Made by a program: the position numbers and the translations under genes. A DNA stretch of 64,000 nt, taken from assembly GCA_020544565.1 (NCBI GenBank), contig CP078014.1, forward strand, positions 1,641,874 to 1,705,873. The letters are read 5' to 3'. Positions 34,122 through 43,426 of the stretch are shown one piece after another. Origin of the DNA: Bradyrhizobiaceae bacterium (GTDB lineage Bacteria > Pseudomonadota > Alphaproteobacteria > Rhizobiales > Xanthobacteraceae). The notes under the pieces are model-generated. The model made no database searches. It was given only the letters and a program-made list of their open reading frames with translations, and had not been told where the DNA came from. Within the stretch, counting starts at the first letter, position 1. Every line of letters starts with the position of its first letter.

Positions 34122-34982
34122 TCAGGCCAGCACGCTCTTGCCGTTTTTGATGACGGTGACGCCGCGGCTTTTCACCCGCCCCTCGATGGAAATGACGTTG
34201 CCGTCCTTCCATAGATCGAACGACACCGTCTCTCCCGGAAACACCGGCGAGGAAAAGCGCGTGACGTGCTGCTTGAACGCCAGCGGATCGTAATCGGCGT
34301 AGGTCTGCAGCACCGCGCGGCAGCTCAGGCCGTAGGTGCACATGCCGTGCAGGATCGGCCGGTCGAACCCCGCCTTCTTCGCGAACTCGGGATCGCTGTG
34401 CAGCGGGTTGCGGTCACCGCAGAGACGATAGATCAGCGCCTGATCGGGACGGGTCGAGATATCGACCGTCATGTCCGGCGCACGCTTCGGGATCGGGTGG
34501 GCTTCGGGCTGCCCCTCGGACGGTCCGCCGAACCCGCCATCGCCCCTCGCAAACGTGGAGGAAACCATGGTGGCAAGGTCCTCGCCCTTGTCGTCCTTGA
34601 GCACGGTCTTGCGCAGGATCACCGCGCCCTTGTCCTTGCCCTTGTCGAAGATGCCGAGAATGCTGGAGTCGACGGTGATGTTCGCCTGCACCGGCAGCGG
34701 CTTGTGGAAGGTGACGTCGCGCCCGCCATCGACCACCATCACCCAGTTGATGTCGATGAACCCGGCGTTCGCACCCCACGCGGCAACCGACGCGTAGGTC
34801 GGCATCACCTTCAGTTCGCGCGGCGTGTAATAGCCCTCGTTGACAAAGGCCAGCTCCTTCATATCCATGGGGTCCGCGCCCATGCCGATGCCGTAGGCGT
34901 AAAGCATCACCTCGCGGTCGGTCCATGAATATTTCTGGCCGACGTTCTTCAACGCCATGGCCTCGTCGTAGTTGATCGGCAT
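34122..34982 (-). CDS. MaoC-family (R)-specific enoyl-CoA hydratase, double hot-dog
   Basis: The protein has 286 residues from ATG 34982. The N-terminal half is a degenerate hot-dog domain; the C-terminal half carries the hydratase-2 motif YRLCGDRNPLHSDPEFAKKAGF near residue 185, with catalytic Asp and His, and RPILHGMCTYG. It resembles the hydratase-2 part of peroxisomal multifunctional enzymes and would hydrate trans-2-enoyl-CoA to (R)-3-hydroxyacyl-CoA. It lies with the OB-fold/thiolase pair, suggesting a small acyl-CoA or sterol-type side-chain degradation set. Confidence 0.85.
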   Translation of the reverse strand: MPINYDEAMALKNVGQKYSWTDREVMLYAYGIGMGADPMDMKELAFVNEGYYTPRELKVMPTYASVAAWGANAGFIDINWVMVVDGGRDVTFHKPLPVQANITVDSSILGIFDKGKDKGAVILRKTVLKDDKGEDLATMVSSTFARGDGGFGGPSEGQPEAHPIPKRAPDMTVDISTRPDQALIYRLCGDRNPLHSDPEFAKKAGFDRPILHGMCTYGLSCRAVLQTYADYDPLAFKQHVTRFSSPVFPGETVSFDLWKDGNVISIEGRVKSRGVTVIKNGKSVLA

Positions 34983-35074
34983 TCGCCCTCTCCTGCTTCT
35001 TTTTGTTCCGGATTCACGATGGTCCCGGATCCGGCGCAGCGCTCGACGCCGCGCGCATCCGAGGTGCGGCCCGG

Positions 35075-35467
35075 TCAGGTTGCCGGTGTGAAGAACGGCA
35101 ACGGTGCGCCGTCGGTCGGCTTGAACACCAGCTTGACGCGCTGGCCGATCTTCAGCGACGCCAGATCGCAATCGACGAAATTGGTCAATAGCGATGGACC
35201 TTCATCGAGCGTGACATAGCCGACGGCGTAAGGGCCGGTCGGCGACTTGCGCATCAGGCTGTAGCTGTAGATCACGCCCTCGCCCTTGCTCTCCTGCCAT
35301 TCGGTCTGGTCGGAAAAGCAGAACGGACAGATCGAGCGCGGGAAATAATGCACCTCGCCGCAATCCTTGCAGCGCTTGATCAGGAATTTGCCCTGGCGCG
35401 TTGCGGACCAGAACTGCGCGGTCTCCGGATTTTCCACCGGTGCGGGATATTTCGGCTTGTCGGTCAT
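35075..35467 (-). CDS. Zinc-ribbon OB-fold protein (DUF35), thiolase partner
   Basis: The protein has 130 residues. A rubredoxin-like zinc ribbon has CKDCGEVHYFPRSICPFC near residue 33, followed by an OB-fold domain (GEGVIYSYSLMRKS, YAVGYVTLDEG). DUF35 proteins pair with SCP2-type thiolases and are needed for their activity or stability. Its ATG shares one base with the thiolase stop (TGATG), which fits a two-subunit complex. Confidence 0.85.
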   Translation of the reverse strand: MTDKPKYPAPVENPETAQFWSATRQGKFLIKRCKDCGEVHYFPRSICPFCFSDQTEWQESKGEGVIYSYSLMRKSPTGPYAVGYVTLDEGPSLLTNFVDCDLASLKIGQRVKLVFKPTDGAPLPFFTPAT

Positions 35468-36615
35468 CACACGCGCTCCAGGATCGCGGTCGAAGCCGCA
35501 TGCCGCACACCCAGCAATCCGCCGGTGCCGTGCACCAGCGCCAGATCGCAATTGGGAACCTGCACCTTGGGATGGGCCTCGCCGCGCAGCTGGCGCACCG
35601 CCTCGATGATCTTGGTGATGCCGCCACGGTTGATCGGATGGTTGTTGCACAACCCGCCGCCGTCGGTGTTCCACGGCAGCTTGCCGACGCCGGAGATCAG
35701 GTTGCCGTCGGCGACGAACTTGCCGCCCTCGCCCTTCTTGCAGAAGCCGAGGTCTTCGATCTCGATCACCACCGTGATGGTGAAGCTGTCGTAGATCGAG
35801 GCATACTTGATGTCCTTCGGCGTTACGCCGGCCTCGGCGAATGCCGGCGGCCCGCTCCACACGCCGGCGGAATAGGTCAGGTCGAGCGCGCGGCCGCCGT
35901 TCGGTCCTTTCAGCGCCTCGCCATGGCCGGTGAGACGCACCAGCGGACGCTTCAGCGACTTGGCGATTTCCGGCGTCGTCACCACCAGCGCGCCGCCGCC
36001 ATCGGAGACCACGCAGCAGTCGAGCCGATGCAGCGGATCGGAAATCATCGGCGAGTTGAGGACGTCCTCCACGGTCACGACGTCGCGCAGCATGGCGTGC
36101 GGATTGTACTGGGCGTGGTGCGAGGCTGCGACCTTCACCCAAGCCAGTTGCTCCGCCGTGGTGCCGAAATCATGCATGTGGCGCATGGCGCACATGCCGT
36201 AAGCGTTGTGGGTGGTCGGCCCATAGGCCATCTCGAAATCGGCTTCCGGACCATAGGCGCGCGGCGGCATCGGACCGGTGCGCGGCTTTCCGGCCAGCGT
36301 GATCAGCGCCACCGAGCATTTGCCGGCGGCGATGGCTTCGGCGGCGTGGCCGAGCGCGATGATGTAGGAGCAGCCGCCGGTTTCGGTCGAATCCATGTGG
36401 CGCACCTTCAGCCCGAGATAATCGAGCATCGGCATCACGCCGCCCGGGGCGTCCCCGGCGCAGAAATAGCCGTCCACGTCAGCCTTGGTCAGGCCGGCGT
36501 CGTCCAGCGCGCCTTTGGCGCATTCGGCATGCAACTGGGCCGTGGATTTATCCGGCGCGTGCCGGGTGGGATGTTCGTAGATCCCCGCGATGTACGCCTT
36601 GTTCTTGATTGTCAA
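35467..36615 (-). CDS. SCP2/thiolase-fold protein (acyl-CoA thiolase or lipid-transfer type)
   Basis: The protein has 382 residues in the SCP2-thiolase subgroup. STETGGCSYIIALGHAAEAI near residue 75 occupies the position of the nucleophile loop; the C-terminal GGGLCNNHPINRGGI and VHGTGGLLGVRHA replace the standard GHPxGxxG loop. It forms a unit with the DUF35 protein and the MaoC hydratase downstream. Members cleave branched 3-ketoacyl-CoA or act in aldol-type side-chain removal. The 235 bp upstream of it (36616-36850) shows no gene. Confidence 0.82.
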   Translation of the reverse strand: MTIKNKAYIAGIYEHPTRHAPDKSTAQLHAECAKGALDDAGLTKADVDGYFCAGDAPGGVMPMLDYLGLKVRHMDSTETGGCSYIIALGHAAEAIAAGKCSVALITLAGKPRTGPMPPRAYGPEADFEMAYGPTTHNAYGMCAMRHMHDFGTTAEQLAWVKVAASHHAQYNPHAMLRDVVTVEDVLNSPMISDPLHRLDCCVVSDGGGALVVTTPEIAKSLKRPLVRLTGHGEALKGPNGGRALDLTYSAGVWSGPPAFAEAGVTPKDIKYASIYDSFTITVVIEIEDLGFCKKGEGGKFVADGNLISGVGKLPWNTDGGGLCNNHPINRGGITKIIEAVRQLRGEAHPKVQVPNCDLALVHGTGGLLGVRHAASTAILERV

Positions 36616-36850
36616 AAGATCTCTCCGATGGAACGTCTCCAGCGGACTATCTCACCTGCCCGCGCCAACTTGGCAAGGGTCTTCGGCGCGGGTCTTGGCA
36701 AGGGTGACGACGGAGGTCTTTGGCAGCATCATGCGTTTCGCAGAGCGAACCACCGCGACGCGGCGGCGATGGCCGCCTCCTGTCGCAGCAGAGGCCCGGA
36801 CGATGCTCGCCGCCATCCGGGCCCGTATCCGCGCACGCGGCCGCTTGCGA

Positions 36851-39800
36851 TCACTCCGCCGCGATCTGCGGCGCGGGTAACGGCGGCGGATCGGCCAGAT
36901 CCTTGCCGAGTTGCTCGTAGCGCGCCTTCGCCTTGGCGACGGAGGCTTCCTTCACCGGGCCGTAACCGCGAATCTGGTCCGGCAGCGACAGCAGTGCGAC
37001 CGCGATGTCGTGATTCTTCGGCGACAGCAGCTTGAACACCGTCACCACATCCTGCTCGTAGCCTTTGATCAGGTCGCGTTCGAGCTTACGGTCCGCGCTG
37101 TGGCCGAACGGATCGAAGATCGTGCCGCGCAGGAAGCGGAACCGTGCCATGGTGCGCAGCACCGGCAACAGCCACGGCCCGAACACGCGCTTCTTCGGAC
37201 GGCCGAGCGCATCGACCCCCTTCTGCAGGATCGGCGGGGCGAGGTTGAAGCTGATCTTGAAATCGCCCTCGAACTGCTTGTGCAGATTGTCGGCGAAGCG
37301 GCCATCGGTAAAAAGCCGCGCCACTTCATACTCGTCCTTGTAGGCCAGAAGCTTGGCGTAGTTGATCGCCACCGCGCGCGGCAACGCCTCGCCATAGCCG
37401 TTGTTGATGGCGACCTTGCGCACCTGATCGACCAGATCGCGATAGCGCGCGGCATAGGCCGCGTTCTGGTAGTCGGTCAGCAGGCGCGTGCGATGGGCGA
37501 TGACCTCGTCGAGGCTCATTTCGTCGAGCGTCTTCGGCGCGTCCGGTTCGTCGCCGGTCATCATCGCGGCGAGGCGTTCGGGGTCGTGCACGGCGAGACG
37601 GCCGAGGCGGAACGCCTCGGTGTTCATCTTGACCGCGACGCCATTCAGCTCGATGGCCTGCTCGATTGCCTCGGCACCCACCGGCAGCAGGCCCTTCTGA
37701 TAAGCGAAGCCCAGCATCATCATGTTGGTGGCGATGGAATCCCCAAGCAGCGCTTCCGCCGGCTTGGTGAAGTCGAGGAACGCGGAATCCTCGCGCAACG
37801 CATTCTCCAGCACGCGATTGACCTTGCCACGCTGGAAATTGAAGTCGCGGTTCTGGATGAAATCGGCGATCGGGATCAGATGGGTGTTGATGACGCCATA
37901 GGTCCGCGACGGCTCCGCCAGCGAGATGGTCTCCTTGGCCACCGCCACCACCTCATCGGCCGCAATCAGAAGGTCCGCCGTGCCGGTGACGATGCGCGAG
38001 CACGTCACGTCGGCGGTGTGCTGCGACAGCCGGACATGGCTCAGCACCGCGCCGCCCTTCTGCGCCAGCCCCGACATGTCGAGGATCATGCTGGCCTTGC
38101 CCTCGATATGAGCCGCCATGCCGAGCAGCGCGCCGATGGTGAGCACGCCGGTGCCGCCGACGCCGCCCACCGCGATGTTGTAGGGCCGCTCCAGCCCCGG
38201 CGTTGAGGCCGGCGGCGGCAGCTCCCCGATCTCGCCGAGATCGACCGGCGCGCGCTTGCGCAGCGCCCCGCCCTCGATGGTGACGAAGGACGGGCAGAAG
38301 CCCTTCACGCAGGAATAGTCCTTGTTGCACGAGGACTGGTTGATGGCGCGCTTGCGCCCCAGCTCGGTCTCCAGAGGCTCGACCGAGATGCAGTTCGATT
38401 GCACCGAACAGTCGCCGCAGCCCTCGCACACCGCCGCATTGATGAAGATGCGCTTGTTGGGGTCTTCCATGATGCCGCGCTTGCGGCGACGGCGCTTCTC
38501 GGCGGCGCAGGTCTGCACGAACACGATGGCCGAGCAGCCCGGCACCTCGCGCACCGTCTTCATCACCTTGTCGAGTTCGTCGCGGTGGGCGAGCTTGGTG
38601 CCGGGCGCGATGGTGCTCGCGGGATAGGCATCGGGATTTTCCGAGACCAGCCAGATCTCGCGGACGCCTTCGCTGTGAAGCTGGAAGGTGATCTGCTGCG
38701 GCGACAGGTCGCCGTCGTGCTTCTGGCCGCCGGTCATGGCGACGGCATCGTTGTAGAGAATCTTGTAGGTGATGTTGGCTTTCGACGCGACCGCCTGGCG
38801 GATGGCGAGGCTGCCGGAGTGGAAATAGGTGCCATCGCCGACATTGGCGAAGATGTGCTTCTCGTTGGTGAACGGCGCGATGCCGACCCACGGCACGCCC
38901 TCGCCGCCCATGTGGGTGAAGGTCTCGGTGTTGCGGTTCATCCACAGCGACATGAAGTGGCAGCCGATGCCCGCCAGCGCGCGGCTTCCCTCCGGCACCT
39001 TGGTCGAGGTGTTGTGCGGGCAGCCCGAACAGAAATACGGCGTGCGCGTCACCGGCGCGATGGCTTGCACCTGCGTCGCCTGCCGGCCGTTGAACCAGTC
39101 GGCCTTGGCGCGCAGCATGGCCACGATCTCCGGATTGAGATCGAGCTGCAGCAGACGCTCCGTCAGCGAGGTGGCGATGCCAGCGACGCTGAGTTCCTCC
39201 GCGAACGGCAGGAAGCGCTTGTCGTGATTGTCCATCTTGCCGACGATGCGCGGCCGCACGTCGTCGCGCCAGTTGAACAGCTCCTGCTTGACCTGGTTTT
39301 CGACGATCTCGCGCCGTTCCTCGACGATGAAGATTTCCTCGAGACCAACGGCGAATTCGCGCACGCCCTGCGGCGGCAGCGGCCACGGCATGCCGATCTT
39401 GTAGAGCCGCAAGCCGATCCTGGCGGCGACCTCCGGCGTGATGCCGAGTTCGCGCAGCGCCTGACGCACGTCCTCGTAGCTCTTGCCGGACGCCATGATG
39501 CCGAACCGCGCGTTCGGCGAATCCATGGTGATACGGTTGACCCTGTTGGCGTGGGCGAAGGCCATCGCCGCGAAGCCCTTGTAGTCCTGCAACCGCCTGT
39601 CCTGGGCATAGCGGTCGTCCGGCCAGCGCAGGTTGAGGCCACCCGGCGGCATCTCGAAATCAGCCGGGATGACGAAAGGCTTCATCTCGTCGGTGAGGTC
39701 GATTTCCGCGGTGGTCTCCACCGTCTCGGTAATCACCTTCAGGCCGACCCAGCAGCCGGAATAGCGCGACATCGCGATGCCGAGCAGACCCATCTCGATC

Positions 39801-40342
39801 ATCTCGTGGATGCTCGACGGATAGAGATAGGGCATCAGCGCCGAGATGAAGGCGTGGTCCGACTGATGCGGCACGGTGGACGATTTGGCGCCGTGGTCGT
39901 CGCCGGCGAGGCACAGCACGCCGCCGTTCTTGGCGGAGCCGGCGGCATTGCCGTGGCGGAAGACGTCGCCGCAGCGATCGACGCCGGGGCCCTTGCCGTA
40001 CCAGATGCCGGTGATGCCGTCGTACTTCGCGCCGGGGGAGAGATTGAGCTGCTGCGAGCCCCAGATCGCGGTCGCCGCGAGGTCCTCGTTAACGCCGGGC
40101 TGGAACTGGACGTCGTACTGCGCCAGATGCTTGCGCGCGGCGTGAAGCTGCTGGTCGTAACCGCCGAGCGGCGAGCCGCGATAGCCGGTGACGAACGCGG
40201 CAGTGTTGAGCCCGGCGGCGCGGTCGCGCCTCACCTGGGCCATCGGCAGACGGACCAGCGCCTGAATGCCGGTGAGAAAAACGTGCCCCGACGTCTGGGT
40301 ATATTTCTGGTCGAGGCTGATCGGTCCCTGGTTGATTCCCAT
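36851..40342 (-). CDS. Single-chain indolepyruvate ferredoxin oxidoreductase family protein
   Basis: At 1163 residues it has the full length of fused IOR proteins. In order: a pyruvate-oxidoreductase-like domain (VTGYRGSPLGGYDQQ near residue 50), a thiamine diphosphate domain with FCSGCPHNTSTKVPEGS near residue 440 and GDGTYFHSG near residue 500, cysteine-rich segments (EGCGDCSVQSNC, SSCNKDYSCVKGFCPSF near residues 645-690) for two clusters, then a gamma domain (GVGGTGVLTIGALLGMAAH) and a DUF6537 tail. It oxidatively decarboxylates aryl- or branched 2-oxoacids to acyl-CoA, reducing ferredoxin or another carrier. It is monocistronic and found widely in aerobic alphaproteobacteria. Confidence 0.88.
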   Translation of the reverse strand: MGINQGPISLDQKYTQTSGHVFLTGIQALVRLPMAQVRRDRAAGLNTAAFVTGYRGSPLGGYDQQLHAARKHLAQYDVQFQPGVNEDLAATAIWGSQQLNLSPGAKYDGITGIWYGKGPGVDRCGDVFRHGNAAGSAKNGGVLCLAGDDHGAKSSTVPHQSDHAFISALMPYLYPSSIHEMIEMGLLGIAMSRYSGCWVGLKVITETVETTAEIDLTDEMKPFVIPADFEMPPGGLNLRWPDDRYAQDRRLQDYKGFAAMAFAHANRVNRITMDSPNARFGIMASGKSYEDVRQALRELGITPEVAARIGLRLYKIGMPWPLPPQGVREFAVGLEEIFIVEERREIVENQVKQELFNWRDDVRPRIVGKMDNHDKRFLPFAEELSVAGIATSLTERLLQLDLNPEIVAMLRAKADWFNGRQATQVQAIAPVTRTPYFCSGCPHNTSTKVPEGSRALAGIGCHFMSLWMNRNTETFTHMGGEGVPWVGIAPFTNEKHIFANVGDGTYFHSGSLAIRQAVASKANITYKILYNDAVAMTGGQKHDGDLSPQQITFQLHSEGVREIWLVSENPDAYPASTIAPGTKLAHRDELDKVMKTVREVPGCSAIVFVQTCAAEKRRRRKRGIMEDPNKRIFINAAVCEGCGDCSVQSNCISVEPLETELGRKRAINQSSCNKDYSCVKGFCPSFVTIEGGALRKRAPVDLGEIGELPPPASTPGLERPYNIAVGGVGGTGVLTIGALLGMAAHIEGKASMILDMSGLAQKGGAVLSHVRLSQHTADVTCSRIVTGTADLLIAADEVVAVAKETISLAEPSRTYGVINTHLIPIADFIQNRDFNFQRGKVNRVLENALREDSAFLDFTKPAEALLGDSIATNMMMLGFAYQKGLLPVGAEAIEQAIELNGVAVKMNTEAFRLGRLAVHDPERLAAMMTGDEPDAPKTLDEMSLDEVIAHRTRLLTDYQNAAYAARYRDLVDQVRKVAINNGYGEALPRAVAINYAKLLAYKDEYEVARLFTDGRFADNLHKQFEGDFKISFNLAPPILQKGVDALGRPKKRVFGPWLLPVLRTMARFRFLRGTIFDPFGHSADRKLERDLIKGYEQDVVTVFKLLSPKNHDIAVALLSLPDQIRGYGPVKEASVAKAKARYEQLGKDLADPPPLPAPQIAAE

Positions 40343-40719
40343 TTTCGTATGCCTCTTTCCGGGCGGTTTGCCGTGTGGCGGTTGAATCTGATTAGAACCA
40401 GTCTACGTCGCTTTTCACTACCGGCGCATCAGAAATCGCATTCATCGGACGTTTGCCGTCCGGCGCAACTTTAGCCCGGATTTACCTGTATATTCGGCTG
40501 TTTATGTCGCCATGACACGGGTGCGGGAACAGACATTGCGGAGCTGCCGCTCCCCGCGCACGCTCGGTCCTTTGCCGCAATGCTGCCCCTCGCCCGACGC
40601 AAAGCTGCGCCGCAACGCGAAGCCTGCTCTTCCGTTGCGGCTTATATCCATCGCTCCCGGAGGGAACGCGCGCAGCGTCTGGCGATTGTCCGGATGAGGC
40701 AACCACGGGAGACACGACC
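40343..40719. other. 377-bp intergenic region between divergent genes
   Basis: This is the space between the oxidoreductase start (minus) and the small membrane-protein start (plus), presumably holding both promoters. No conserved translation, FNR-type dyad or clear repeat was found. Confidence 0.4.
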
Positions 40720-41124
40720 ATGGCATCCGAGCGCAACCCTGACGATCCGTCCCGCGTTGATCGCACCACCGACGAGTTGTTGCGTATGCGCGCCGAGCAA
40801 GTGGACGCCAAGCTCCAGGCCGATCCCGAATTGGCCGAGGGTCCGGCCGCCGGCGGACGTATCGCGCTGTTCGCCATCGCGCTGGTGGTGATCCTGGGCG
40901 TCGTGCTTTACGGCCTGAATTCCTCCTTCACCACGCCCGAGCCGGCCTCCACGGCCCAGACCACCCCTGCCGCACCGCCACCGGCCGGCCAGACAACGGG
41001 GCAGGCACCTCGTCAACCGACGGGTCAGCCAGCCGGCCAGGCACCAGGTGCCGCGCCGACACCTATGACGACACCAGCGGAGCCGCCACCGCCCCCGACC
41101 CCGACGGCACCAGCCAAGCAATGA
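40720..41124 (+). CDS. Small membrane-anchored protein with proline/threonine-rich tail
   Basis: The protein has 134 residues. The first 48 are charged and cytoplasmic-looking (DDPSRVDRTTDELLRMRAEQ); one hydrophobic helix (ALFAIALVVILGVVLYGL type) spans residues 48-66; the rest is low-complexity Pro/Ala/Thr/Gln with repeats of the GQ(A/P) kind and no enzymatic motif. It is probably a bitopic inner-membrane protein with a periplasmic spacer tail. Function unknown; similar short proteins are common in Bradyrhizobiaceae. Confidence 0.7.
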   Translation: MASERNPDDPSRVDRTTDELLRMRAEQVDAKLQADPELAEGPAAGGRIALFAIALVVILGVVLYGLNSSFTTPEPASTAQTTPAAPPPAGQTTGQAPRQPTGQPAGQAPGAAPTPMTTPAEPPPPPTPTAPAKQ

Positions 41125-41183
41125 CGTGCAATCCGCGGTCCTGACAGCAACCGGCGTTGCGGCAAGTGCCGCCTCGCCGCCTA

Positions 41184-42005
41184 TCAGGGTGCGCGGAAGA
41201 AGCGATTCATCGTGTCGTTCGGGATCGCCTGCGCCAGTTCCGCGAAGGAGCCGTTATCCGCGATATCCCGCGCGGCGCGCAGGAACGCCGCCCATGCGAC
41301 CCGCGCCAGCGCGCCGCCGACGCTGATGCGCCGAACCCCGAGGTCGGCCAGCTCGGCCACCGTGAGCCCCGGCGCTCCCATCAGCACATTGACCGGTCTT
41401 GGAGCCACTTCCTTCACCACCCGCGCGATCTGATCGCGGCTCCTCAGTCCCGGCGCATAGAGGCAATCCGCTCCGGCCTCAGCATAGGCCACCAGCCGGG
41501 CGACGGTGGCATCGAGATCGGGCCGCCCCACGATGAATCCTTCGCTGCGCCCGACCAGCATCACATCCTCGCCGCTGGCGTCGATCGCGGTGCGGGCCGC
41601 CCGGATGCGCTCGACCGCGAGCGTCATGTCATAGAGCGGCGCCGAGGCGTCGCCGGTGGAATCCTCGATCGACAGTCCCGCCACGCCGGTCTCGACCCCG
41701 CCCGCGACGTGGGCCGCGACCCCGCCGGGATCGTCAGCAAAGCCACCCTCGAAATCGGCGTTGACCGGAAGATCGGTCGCCGCGCACAGCGCGGAAAGAT
41801 GCGCCAGCACATCCTCGCACCCGACGCTGTTGTCGGGCCGTCCGGTCGACCAGGCGAAACCGGAACTGGTCGAAGCCAGCGCCTGGAAGCCCATGCCCTG
41901 CAACAGCCGCGCGCTGCCGAGGTCCCACGGATTGGGGAGCACGAAGCAACCGCTCTCGTGCAACTTCCGAAACTGTGCGCGCTTCTGCTTGGTTGAAACA
42001 GGCAT
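41184..42005 (-). CDS. Isocitrate lyase / phosphoenolpyruvate mutase superfamily protein
   Basis: The protein has 273 residues from ATG 42005. LPNPWDLGSARLLQGMGF near residue 23, ASTSSGFAWSTG near residue 43, the metal-binding NADFEGGFADDP near residue 82 and GLSIEDSTGD near residue 112 are the superfamily core; VGRSEGF near residue 150 replaces the longer lid loop of isocitrate lyase. It is likely an oxaloacetate decarboxylase or carboxyvinyl-carboxyphosphonate-mutase-like enzyme acting on a 2-oxo or 2-hydroxy diacid. The true isocitrate lyase KKCGH loop is missing, so glyoxylate bypass activity is unlikely. Confidence 0.82.
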   Translation of the reverse strand: MPVSTKQKRAQFRKLHESGCFVLPNPWDLGSARLLQGMGFQALASTSSGFAWSTGRPDNSVGCEDVLAHLSALCAATDLPVNADFEGGFADDPGGVAAHVAGGVETGVAGLSIEDSTGDASAPLYDMTLAVERIRAARTAIDASGEDVMLVGRSEGFIVGRPDLDATVARLVAYAEAGADCLYAPGLRSRDQIARVVKEVAPRPVNVLMGAPGLTVAELADLGVRRISVGGALARVAWAAFLRAARDIADNGSFAELAQAIPNDTMNRFFRAP

Positions 42006-42190
42006 CGATGCTCTCCCATTGCCGTCGTCGTCATGGCGTCGCCGGAAACCTTGCCGCCGGCATCGTCCCAAATCAATCCGGCGGCTCAATCAACCGCGCC
42101 GCAACTCGCCGGTTGACGTACCATTCAAAGCTTGGCGTAATCCGCCGCGTTTTTACGGATTTGTTGTCCCATTTTCCGCAGGTGTTTCAT

Positions 42191-43054
42191 ATGTTTTCTC
42201 GCCGATGGCTGGCCTCTCTCGCGCTGACCCTCACCATTCCGATGGCCGCATCGGCGTATGAGATCAGGCCGAAGGCACCCGAAACGGCGTTCTCCGGCAA
42301 GATCGCGCCGGACATCATCGGCCTGTCCAGCAGCACCGAGGGCAGCAAGGCGGCGGCAGTGTTCGAGGCCTATCTGAAGGATCATCCCGGGGTGAAGCCC
42401 GAGGCCACCCAGCAGAAATTCGGCGGCACCAATGTGAGCTACGTCACCGCCATGCGGTTCGTCGTTCCCGCCACCGACAGCAACCCAGGCGAATCGATCA
42501 CGGCGATGTTCTCGTCGCCCGCCAGCGCCAACCGCGCCTATTACATCGCGCGCAAGCTTGGCTTCGCCAAGGACCGCCAGCCCTCCAAGGCGGAGATGAT
42601 CGAGCGGGTGACGGCGAAATACGGCCAGCCCACCGCGATCGGCGACAGCCGGCTGTATTATTTCTACAAGGGCGGCAAGCTGGTGTCGGTGAAGCAGAAG
42701 TATACCGCCGCCTCTGCGCTCGAAGCACTCAATGCTCCGATCAATCCCAGGGTCGCGGTGGCGCTGAACGACGCCAATGGGCGCGGAAGCTGCGTCGCGG
42801 CGCTGAAGCGGTCGCAGGCGCTGGATAAATCGCTCGACAAGCTGGCCCCCGAGGCGAAGGCCGCCAATTGCGACGGCCTGCTCGTGGTCGAAATCACCCC
42901 CGGCGTCATCGCCGAGCGTGTGAGCAAGGCGGAATTCACCCTGATCGACTTCAAGCAGATCGTGAGCGCCGCGAAAATCGACGACGAGGCATTCGCTGCG
43001 GAGAGAAACGAGGCGCTCCGCAACGCCCCGCTCGGCAACATGCCGAAACTGTAA
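42191..43054 (+). CDS. Exported hypothetical protein
   Basis: The protein has 287 residues from ATG 42191. A signal peptide (MFSRRWLASLALTLTIPMAASA) precedes a mature part beginning YEIRPKAPETAFSGKIAP. There are two mixed alpha/beta regions: one around TNVSYVTAMRFVVPA and FSSPASANRAYYIARKLGF, the other near DSRLYYFYKGGKLVSVKQ. One cysteine pair may form a disulfide. I do not recognise a named domain. It stands alone between minus-strand genes and is presumably periplasmic. Confidence 0.7.
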   Translation: MFSRRWLASLALTLTIPMAASAYEIRPKAPETAFSGKIAPDIIGLSSSTEGSKAAAVFEAYLKDHPGVKPEATQQKFGGTNVSYVTAMRFVVPATDSNPGESITAMFSSPASANRAYYIARKLGFAKDRQPSKAEMIERVTAKYGQPTAIGDSRLYYFYKGGKLVSVKQKYTAASALEALNAPINPRVAVALNDANGRGSCVAALKRSQALDKSLDKLAPEAKAANCDGLLVVEITPGVIAERVSKAEFTLIDFKQIVSAAKIDDEAFAAERNEALRNAPLGNMPKL

Positions 43055-43084
43055 CCGCGCAGGCGAGATTAGTCCCGGTCGATC

Positions 43085-43426
43085 TCACCAATAACGACGG
43101 CGCCAATGGCGACGACGGTAAACGCGTCGGCGGCGATGCCAGCCCCAATAATGACGGCGACGCCAGCCCCAGTGACGCCGCCGCGGGTGCCAGCGCCAGC
43201 GTGGGTGGTGATACCAGCCGCGGCGTCGGCCATGCCAGCGGACCTGTTCGGGCCGCGCGCCCTCAACATCCGCGGCGGTGGCAACAGCATGCTGCGGCAT
43301 CGGCGCGTTGTCCGGCTGCACATCGGAGAGCGGCCGGGGCACGAGCGGAGCGGCCTGCGCGGCCGTTGCCGTGGCGGCGGTTGCCGCGACACCGAAAGCG
43401 ATTTTGAGGAACCCGCGACGATCCAT
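43085..43426 (-). CDS. Tat-signal protein with Arg/His/Trp-rich tail
   Basis: The protein has 113 residues. MDRRGFLKIAFGVAATAATA is a textbook twin-arginine signal with cleavage expected after AQA. The mature half is extremely rich in Arg, Trp, His and Tyr (WHGRRRGWYHHPRWRWHPRR and more), giving a very basic, aromatic, low-complexity chain of about 50 residues with no aliphatic core. Similar proteins occur in Bradyrhizobium relatives. It could coat the cell wall or bind nucleic acid, metal or polyanions; function unknown. It converges on the 42191 gene with a 30-bp gap. Confidence 0.68.
   Translation of the reverse strand: MDRRGFLKIAFGVAATAATATAAQAAPLVPRPLSDVQPDNAPMPQHAVATAADVEGARPEQVRWHGRRRGWYHHPRWRWHPRRRHWGWRRRHYWGWHRRRRVYRRRHWRRRYW

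Noticed and set aside
38399..40474. Plus-strand open frame of 691 codons
   Set aside because: It is antisense to the 1163-residue oxidoreductase, whose domains and cysteine motifs are intact; the plus-strand translation has no recognisable motif.
41184..42005. Isocitrate lyase (glyoxylate bypass)
   Set aside because: The KKCGH catalytic loop is missing and the protein is only 273 residues, so it is called as a superfamily member only.
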